A stretch of 64,000 bases of DNA from Streptomyces olindensis. Its GTDB lineage: Bacteria; Actinomycetota; Actinomycetes; Streptomycetales; Streptomycetaceae. Below are positions 59,401-64,000 of this stretch, piece after piece. Each line of letters begins with the position of its first letter. The first letter of the stretch is position 1. The position numbers and the translations under genes are program-made. The stretch covers positions 88,448-152,447 of the forward strand of contig JJOH01000108.1 in the NCBI GenBank assembly GCA_000696115.1. The letters are read 5' to 3'. The notes beneath the pieces were generated by a model. The model was not told where the DNA came from and searched no databases. It saw only the letters and a list, made by a program, of their open reading frames with translations.

Positions 59401-59480
59401 CGGGGCGTCTTGCGGGGGCTCGGGGCGTCTTGCCCGGGCCCAGGGCGTCTTACTGGAGCTCAGGGCGTCGTCGCGGGGCG
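59401..59480. repeat. Four 20-bp imperfect tandem repeats
   Basis: Four copies of a unit like CGGGGCGTCTTGCGGGGGCT at an exact 20-bp period lie between the DJ-1 gene start and the GlxA gene stop; the last copy covers the GlxA stop codon. Confidence 0.75.
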
Positions 59481-60419
59481 GAAGCGGCGGCGGTACTCCG
59501 CCGGTGGCGTGCCGAGGGCCTTGACGAAGGCGCGGCGCATGGCCTCGGGCGTGCCGTAGCCGCTGGTGCGGGAGATCTCCTCGATGCCGTCGGAGGTGTC
59601 CTCCAGCAGGCGGCGGGCGTGTTCGAGGCGGACGCGGTCCACGTAGCGGCCCGGCGTCATGCCGGTCTCGGCGCGGAAGGCGCGGGCGAAGTGGCGGGGT
59701 GAGAGGCGGGCGCGGGCGGCGAGGGCGGTAACGGAGAGGTCGGCGTCCGGGTGCTCGCCGATGAAGCGCTGGACGTCCCGGAGGGGCTCGCGGTGGGCGG
59801 TCTGGGCCGCGAGCTGGGCGCTGAACTGCGCCTGGTTCCCGGGCCGGCGCAGGAACACCACCAGGTGCCGGGCGATGGTGAGGGCGGCGTCCCGGCCCAG
59901 GTCCTCCTCGACCAGGGCGAGGGCGAGGTCGATGCCGGCGGTGACACCGGCGGAGGTGGCGATGTGCCCGTCGCGTACGTAGACGGGGTCGGGGTCGATC
60001 TCGACGGCCGGGTGGTCCCGGGCGAGCCGGTCGCAGTACGCCCAGTGGGTCGTGGCGCGGCGGCCGTCCAGGAGGCCCGCCGCGGCGAGCACGGCCGCGC
60101 CGGTGCACACGGAGACCAGGCGCGCGGCGCGCGGCCCGTGCTCGCGCACCCAGTCGACCAGGCGCGGGTCGGGCCGCAGGCTGCCCGTCCCGCCGGGGAC
60201 CAGCAGGATGTCCGGGTCGCGCGCCGTGGCGAGGGACTCGTCGGGGACGAGGGTCAGGCCGCTGGTGGTCCGCACGGGCCTGCCGTCCAGGGCGGCCGTG
60301 CGGATCCGGTACGTCCCCGGGGAGTGCAGTTCCGCGCCCGCGAAGACCTCCACGGGCCCGGTGACGTCGAGACTCTGCACGCCGTCGAACAGCACGGCGA
60401 GCACGGTGTGCTGGGCCAT
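59460..60419 (-). CDS. GlxA-type AraC regulator with DJ-1/PfpI domain
   Basis: A 319-residue fusion: N-terminal DJ-1/PfpI-like domain (residues ~1-190; SVCTGAAVLAAAGLL) and C-terminal AraC helix-turn-helix pair (~215-315; LSVTALAARARLSPRHFARAFRAETGMTPGRYVDRVRLEHARRLL). GlxA proteins control secondary metabolism and development in Streptomyces by sensing small molecules. The Shine-Dalgarno is weak. It lies 87 bases downstream of the DJ-1 gene start, across the tandem repeat. Confidence 0.92.
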   Translation of the reverse strand: MAQHTVLAVLFDGVQSLDVTGPVEVFAGAELHSPGTYRIRTAALDGRPVRTTSGLTLVPDESLATARDPDILLVPGGTGSLRPDPRLVDWVREHGPRAARLVSVCTGAAVLAAAGLLDGRRATTHWAYCDRLARDHPAVEIDPDPVYVRDGHIATSAGVTAGIDLALALVEEDLGRDAALTIARHLVVFLRRPGNQAQFSAQLAAQTAHREPLRDVQRFIGEHPDADLSVTALAARARLSPRHFARAFRAETGMTPGRYVDRVRLEHARRLLEDTSDGIEEISRTSGYGTPEAMRRAFVKALGTPPAEYRRRFRPATTP

Positions 60420-60506
60420 GCCGTCGATTCTTCGCGGGTCCGGACGACGACCGCAATGACGAGTTCCCCACCTTTCCTGCCATGGCCCGCATGACCGTAG
60501 AGCGCA

Positions 60507-60526
60507 TACCAAGCGGTTGGTAACCT
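60507..60526 (+). promoter_or_regulatory. Palindrome TACCAAGCGGTTGGTA over a -10 element
   Basis: Perfect 6-bp arms (TACCAA/TTGGTA) at 60507-60522 overlap the possible -10 TAACCT at 60521-60526, which is 7 bases before the ATG. A typical TetR-type operator layout; a leaderless message is likely. Confidence 0.55.
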
Positions 60527-60533
60527 GCCCGCC

Positions 60534-61403
60534 ATGACGACTGCCGCCCTCGAGCCGCGCGCCGGCCGACGCTGCCACAACGTGCTCAACTCCCTGCACT
60601 CCACGCACTACTTCTCGCCCGACCTGGGACGCGAGCTGGGTGCCGTGGGGGTCACCGACCCCCGGGCCGTGAACTTCGCCGTGCGCGCCGCCGCCCTCGG
60701 ACCGGTCGGAGCCGGGGCGGTCGCGGCGGCCTTCTACAACTACAAGTACGAACTCGTCGCCCGGCACGTGCCGGCGGTCTGGGAGAGCGCCGCGCCCGGC
60801 CGGGTGCTGGCGGCACGCGCGCGTGCGGTCAACGCGACCCTGCGCCGGCTGCTGGGCGAGGAGGCCGTGGCGTCGGCGGAGATGGCCGAGGCCGCGCGGC
60901 TCGCGCTGCGCGCCGCCGAGGCCTGTTCCCGCGAGGCCCGGCCGCTGTACGCCGCCCACGCCGATCTGCCCGTCCCCGAGGAGCCGCACCTCGCGTACTG
61001 GCACGCGGCGACCCTGCTGCGCGAGCACCGGGGCGACGGGCACCTGGCCGCCCTGATGTCCGCGGGGCTGGACGGGCTCGAAGCGCTGGTGACCCACACG
61101 GCCACGGGCAAGGGCATGACACCCAAGTGGGTGTTCGGCACCCGGGGCTGGACCCAGGAGGAGTGGGATGCGGCGCGGGACCGGCTGCGCGAGCGCGGGC
61201 TGCTGGACGGGGCCGGCGAGCTCACCGAGCGCGGTGCCGCCCTGCGTCAGGAGATCGAGAACGAGACGGACCGCCTCGACCGGGCCCCGTACGAGCACCT
61301 GGGACCGCAGGGCGTGGCCCGGCTGACCGAACTCGGCGGCGCCTTCGCGCGGGCGGCGCTCATGGCGGGGGCGTTCCCGGCGGACCTGATCGGCAAGGGC
61401 TGA
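60534..61403 (+). CDS. SCO6745-family protein (SalK-like)
   Basis: A 289-residue protein of the actinobacterial SCO6745 family, related to SalK and containing a helix-turn-helix-like fold. RRCHNVLNSLHSTHYFSPDLGRELGAVG at the N-terminus and PLYAAHADLPVPEEPHLAYWHAATLLREHRGDGHLAAL are conserved. Some homologues lie in natural-product clusters. The message is probably leaderless, under a palindromic operator. Biochemical function is not known. Confidence 0.85.
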   Translation: MTTAALEPRAGRRCHNVLNSLHSTHYFSPDLGRELGAVGVTDPRAVNFAVRAAALGPVGAGAVAAAFYNYKYELVARHVPAVWESAAPGRVLAARARAVNATLRRLLGEEAVASAEMAEAARLALRAAEACSREARPLYAAHADLPVPEEPHLAYWHAATLLREHRGDGHLAALMSAGLDGLEALVTHTATGKGMTPKWVFGTRGWTQEEWDAARDRLRERGLLDGAGELTERGAALRQEIENETDRLDRAPYEHLGPQGVARLTELGGAFARAALMAGAFPADLIGKG

Positions 61404-61565
61404 CGGGGTTCCCGGGGCGCTGCGACAGGGCCCCGTCAAGGCTGCTCCGCCTGCACTCGCGACCGTCCCGGGCACATGTGTTCGGCCGTGACGCATGGTG
61501 AGGCGTCTGCGAGGTACCCGGTCTCTCCCGGCCGGTGCGGTCGGGAGAGGAGAAAGGGGAAGTAC

Positions 61566-61697
61566 GTGTTCCGTGCTATCGCAGACGTGCTGCGCCAGAT
61601 CGGCGGCGCCATCGCCACCGTCGTGACGCTGCCTTTCCGGGCCCTGGCCCGGCTCTTCGGCGGGGCCTCGTCCTCCACCCGCAGCCGCAGGGTGTGA
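61566..61697 (+). CDS. LPFR-motif small protein
   Basis: A 43-residue protein: a hydrophobic helix (VLRQIGGAIATVVTLPFRALARLFGG) with the LPFR motif, then a Ser/Arg-rich tail. GTG start with AAAGGGG upstream. It is a small, possibly membrane-associated protein conserved in Streptomyces with unknown role. It sits between the SCO6745-family gene and tex on the plus strand. Confidence 0.75.
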   Translation: MFRAIADVLRQIGGAIATVVTLPFRALARLFGGASSSTRSRRV

Positions 61698-61796
61698 CCC
61701 GGCCGCCGACCTGCCGCGTGCCGCCCTGATCCCCGAGTGTCGGTGTCACCTGCCACAATTGCCGCGCAACCTCAGTGGAGAAGGCGGTACGGGATC

Positions 61797-64000
61797 GTGA
61801 CGACACCCGGGTCCAACGGGTCCATCAACGCAGGGACCATCGAAGGCAGGATCGCCGAGGAGCTCGGCGTACGGGAGCGGCAGGTCAGGGCTGCCGTGGA
61901 ACTGCTCGACGGCGGTTCTACGGTGCCCTTCATCGCCCGCTACCGCAAGGAAGCGACCGAGATGCTCGACGACGCGCAGCTGCGCACGATCGAGGAGCGG
62001 CTGCGCTACCTGCGGGAGCTGGAGGAGCGGCGGGCGGCGATCCTGGAGTCGGTGCGCGAGCAGGGCAAGCTCACCGACGAGTTGGAGGCACGCATCCGGG
62101 GCGCCGAGACCAAGGCGCGCCTGGAGGACATCTACCTCCCGTACAAGCCCAAGCGGCGCACCAAGGCGCAGATCGCGCGTGAGGCGGGTCTGGAGCCGCT
62201 GGCGGAGGGGCTGCTCGGCGATCCGGGTGTCGAGCCCCTCGCCGCGGCCGCCGCGTTCGTCGACGCGGACAAGGGCGTGGCCGATCCGCAGGCCGCCCTG
62301 GACGGCGCCCGGGCGATCCTCACCGAGCGGTTCTCGGAGGACGCCGACCTGATCGGTGAGCTGCGCGAGCGCATGTGGGTGCGCGGGCGGCTGGCCGCCA
62401 AGGTGCGGGAGGGCAAGGAGGAGGCGGGCGCCAAGTTCGCCGACTACTTCGACTTCGCCGAGCCGTTCACGGAGCTGCCCTCGCACCGCGTCCTGGCCAT
62501 GCTCCGCGGCGAGAAGGAGGAGGTCCTCGACCTCGTCCTGGAGCCCGAGGAGCCGACGGACGGGCCGTCGTCGTACGAGGGGATCGTCGCGAACCGGTTC
62601 GGGATCGCCGACCGGGGCCGCCCCGCCGACAAGTGGCTCACGGACACGGTCCGCTGGGCGTGGCGCACGCGCATCCTCGTCCACCTGGGCATCGACCTCA
62701 GGCTGCGGCTGCGCACGGCCGCCGAGGACGAGGCGGTGCGGGTCTTCGCGGCGAACCTGCGCGACCTGCTGCTCGCGGCCCCGGCGGGCACCCGCGCGAC
62801 GCTCGGCCTGGACCCCGGCTTCCGGACGGGCGTGAAGGTCGCCGTGGTGGACGCGACCGGCAAGGTCGTCGCCACGGACGTCATCCACCCGCACGTCCCG
62901 GCCAACCGGTGGGACGAGGCCATCGCCAAGCTGGCCCGGCTCGCGAAGGAGCACGCGGTCGAGCTGATCGCCATCGGCAACGGCACGGCCTCCCGCGAGA
63001 CCGACAAGCTCGCCGGGGAACTCATCGCGAAGCACCCGGAGTTGAACCTCACGAAGGTGATGGTGTCCGAGGCCGGCGCCTCGGTGTACTCGGCGTCCGC
63101 GTTCGCCTCGCAGGAGCTCCCGGACATGGACGTGTCGCTGCGCGGCGCCGTGTCGATCGCCCGCCGGCTCCAGGACCCGCTGGCCGAGCTGGTGAAGATC
63201 GACCCGAAGTCGATCGGCGTCGGCCAGTACCAGCACGACCTGTCCGAGGTGAAGCTGTCGCGCTCCCTGGACGCGGTGGTGGAGGACTGTGTGAACGGCG
63301 TGGGCGTGGACGTCAACACGGCGTCGGCGCCGCTGCTCGCCCGGGTCTCCGGCATCACGTCCGGCCTCGCGGAGAACATCGTGGCGCACCGCGACCAGAA
63401 CGGGCCCTTCAAGTCCCGCGGTGAGCTGAAGAAGGTGGCGCGGCTCGGCCCGAAGGCGTACGAGCAGTGCGCGGGCTTCCTGCGGATCCGCGGCGGCGAC
63501 GACCCTCTGGACGCGTCGAGTGTGCACCCGGAGGCGTACCCGGTGGTCCGGCGCATGGTGAAGACGGCCGGGCAGGAGGTCGCCGGCCTCATCGGCAACA
63601 CGGCGGTGCTGCGGTCGCTGAAGCCGCAGGAGTTCGTGGACGAGACGTTCGGTCTGCCGACCGTCACCGACATCCTCAAGGAGCTGGAGAAGCCGGGCCG
63701 CGACCCGCGTCCGGCGTTCAAGACGGCCGCGTTCAAGGAGGGCGTCGAGAAGATCTCCGACCTGTCGGCCGGGATGATCCTGGAGGGCGTGGTGACGAAC
63801 GTGGCCGCCTTCGGGGCGTTCGTCGACGTCGGCGTCCACCAGGACGGGCTGGTGCACGTCTCCGCGATGTCGAAGACGTTCGTCAAGGACCCGCGGGACG
63901 TGGTGAAGCCCGGGGACATCGTCAAGGTGAAGGTCCTCGACGTCGACATCCCGCGCAAGCGGATCTCGCTGACGCTGCGGCTGGACGACGAGGCGGCCCC
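61797..64000 (+). CDS. tex: Tex-family S1 RNA-binding transcription accessory protein (3' end outside window)
   Basis: The frame is open to the window edge, about 734 codons. Tex N-terminal helical region (GRIAEELGVRERQVRAAVELLDGGSTVPFIARYRKEATEMLDD), a YqgF/RuvX-like domain (LGLDPGFRTGVKVAVVDATGKV), HhH motifs (LSEVKLSRSLDAVVEDCVNGVGVDVNTASAPLL), and an S1 domain at the end (GMILEGVVTNVAAFGAFVDVGVHQDGLVHVS). Tex is a universal transcription accessory factor acting on RNA polymerase and nucleic acids. GTG start. The missing part is the end of the S1 domain and a short tail. Confidence 0.95.
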   Translation, partial: MTTPGSNGSINAGTIEGRIAEELGVRERQVRAAVELLDGGSTVPFIARYRKEATEMLDDAQLRTIEERLRYLRELEERRAAILESVREQGKLTDELEARIRGAETKARLEDIYLPYKPKRRTKAQIAREAGLEPLAEGLLGDPGVEPLAAAAAFVDADKGVADPQAALDGARAILTERFSEDADLIGELRERMWVRGRLAAKVREGKEEAGAKFADYFDFAEPFTELPSHRVLAMLRGEKEEVLDLVLEPEEPTDGPSSYEGIVANRFGIADRGRPADKWLTDTVRWAWRTRILVHLGIDLRLRLRTAAEDEAVRVFAANLRDLLLAAPAGTRATLGLDPGFRTGVKVAVVDATGKVVATDVIHPHVPANRWDEAIAKLARLAKEHAVELIAIGNGTASRETDKLAGELIAKHPELNLTKVMVSEAGASVYSASAFASQELPDMDVSLRGAVSIARRLQDPLAELVKIDPKSIGVGQYQHDLSEVKLSRSLDAVVEDCVNGVGVDVNTASAPLLARVSGITSGLAENIVAHRDQNGPFKSRGELKKVARLGPKAYEQCAGFLRIRGGDDPLDASSVHPEAYPVVRRMVKTAGQEVAGLIGNTAVLRSLKPQEFVDETFGLPTVTDILKELEKPGRDPRPAFKTAAFKEGVEKISDLSAGMILEGVVTNVAAFGAFVDVGVHQDGLVHVSAMSKTFVKDPRDVVKPGDIVKVKVLDVDIPRKRISLTLRLDDEAA

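Overview
The window is a high-GC actinobacterial chromosome segment, almost certainly Streptomyces. Evidence: third-position GC bias, GTG/TTG starts, leaderless starts, a conservon, DUF574-type methyltransferase, SCO6745-family and LPFR-motif proteins, a c-di-AMP riboswitch ahead of a LysM/M23 cell-wall hydrolase, and a hopanoid cluster whose order matches what I remember of S. coelicolor around SCO6750-SCO6771. I see no insertion sequence, phage gene or CRISPR array; one gene is clearly decayed (GH43). The window cuts genes at both ends: a bicupin protein at the left and tex at the right.

Left part, 1-18.4 kb: a tightly packed minus-strand operon runs XRE-cupin regulator, M24 creatinase/prolidase-like protein, E1 alpha, E1 beta, amidohydrolase, bicupin. 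It looks like a self-regulated catabolic pathway for an unidentified nitrogen compound. Then come a divergent NarL-type two-component system, a lipoprotein, an S-adenosyl methyltransferase, a NUDIX-like protein, a broken GH43 gene, tRNA-Pro(GGG), a split transketolase pair behind a SoxR/MerR-type box, a YjbR protein, an XRE-cupin/GNAT pair under a 33-bp palindrome, a LysR regulator and the kbl-tdh threonine-degradation operon.

Middle, 18.4-33.8 kb: a conservon (histidine kinase, roadblock, DUF742, GTPase) with a GAF protein; an MBL-fold hydrolase; an amino-acid dehydrogenase with a TetR regulator; a GDSL hydrolase; a Tat-exported DUF6250-like protein under a LacI-type site; the riboswitch-controlled M23 peptidase; a GH36 alpha-galactosidase; a tyrosine phosphatase; and an XRE-cupin regulator with a 39-residue membrane microprotein.

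33.8-46.7 kb is a complete hopanoid operon read leftwards: hpnC, hpnD, hpnE, a polyprenyl diphosphate synthase, shc, hpnG, hpnH, ispG, dxs and a class III aminotransferase. It couples MEP-pathway supply (dxs, ispG, with idi 10 kb away) to squalene, hopene, adenosylhopane, ribosylhopane and probably aminobacteriohopanetriol.

46.9-55.3 kb is the most intriguing block. A TagGH-type ABC exporter, a GT2 glycosyltransferase, two CDP-alcohol phosphotransferases, a glycerol-1-phosphate-dehydrogenase-like protein, a sugar-nucleotidyltransferase-like enzyme and a divergent galE-like epimerase together suggest synthesis and export of a phosphodiester-linked glycolipid or cell-wall polymer, possibly built on sn-glycerol-1-phosphate. 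The right end holds a cation-efflux protein, idi, an anti-sigma-type ATPase, an enoyl-CoA hydratase, two DJ-1/PfpI-type proteins, the SCO6745-family protein, an LPFR small protein and tex.
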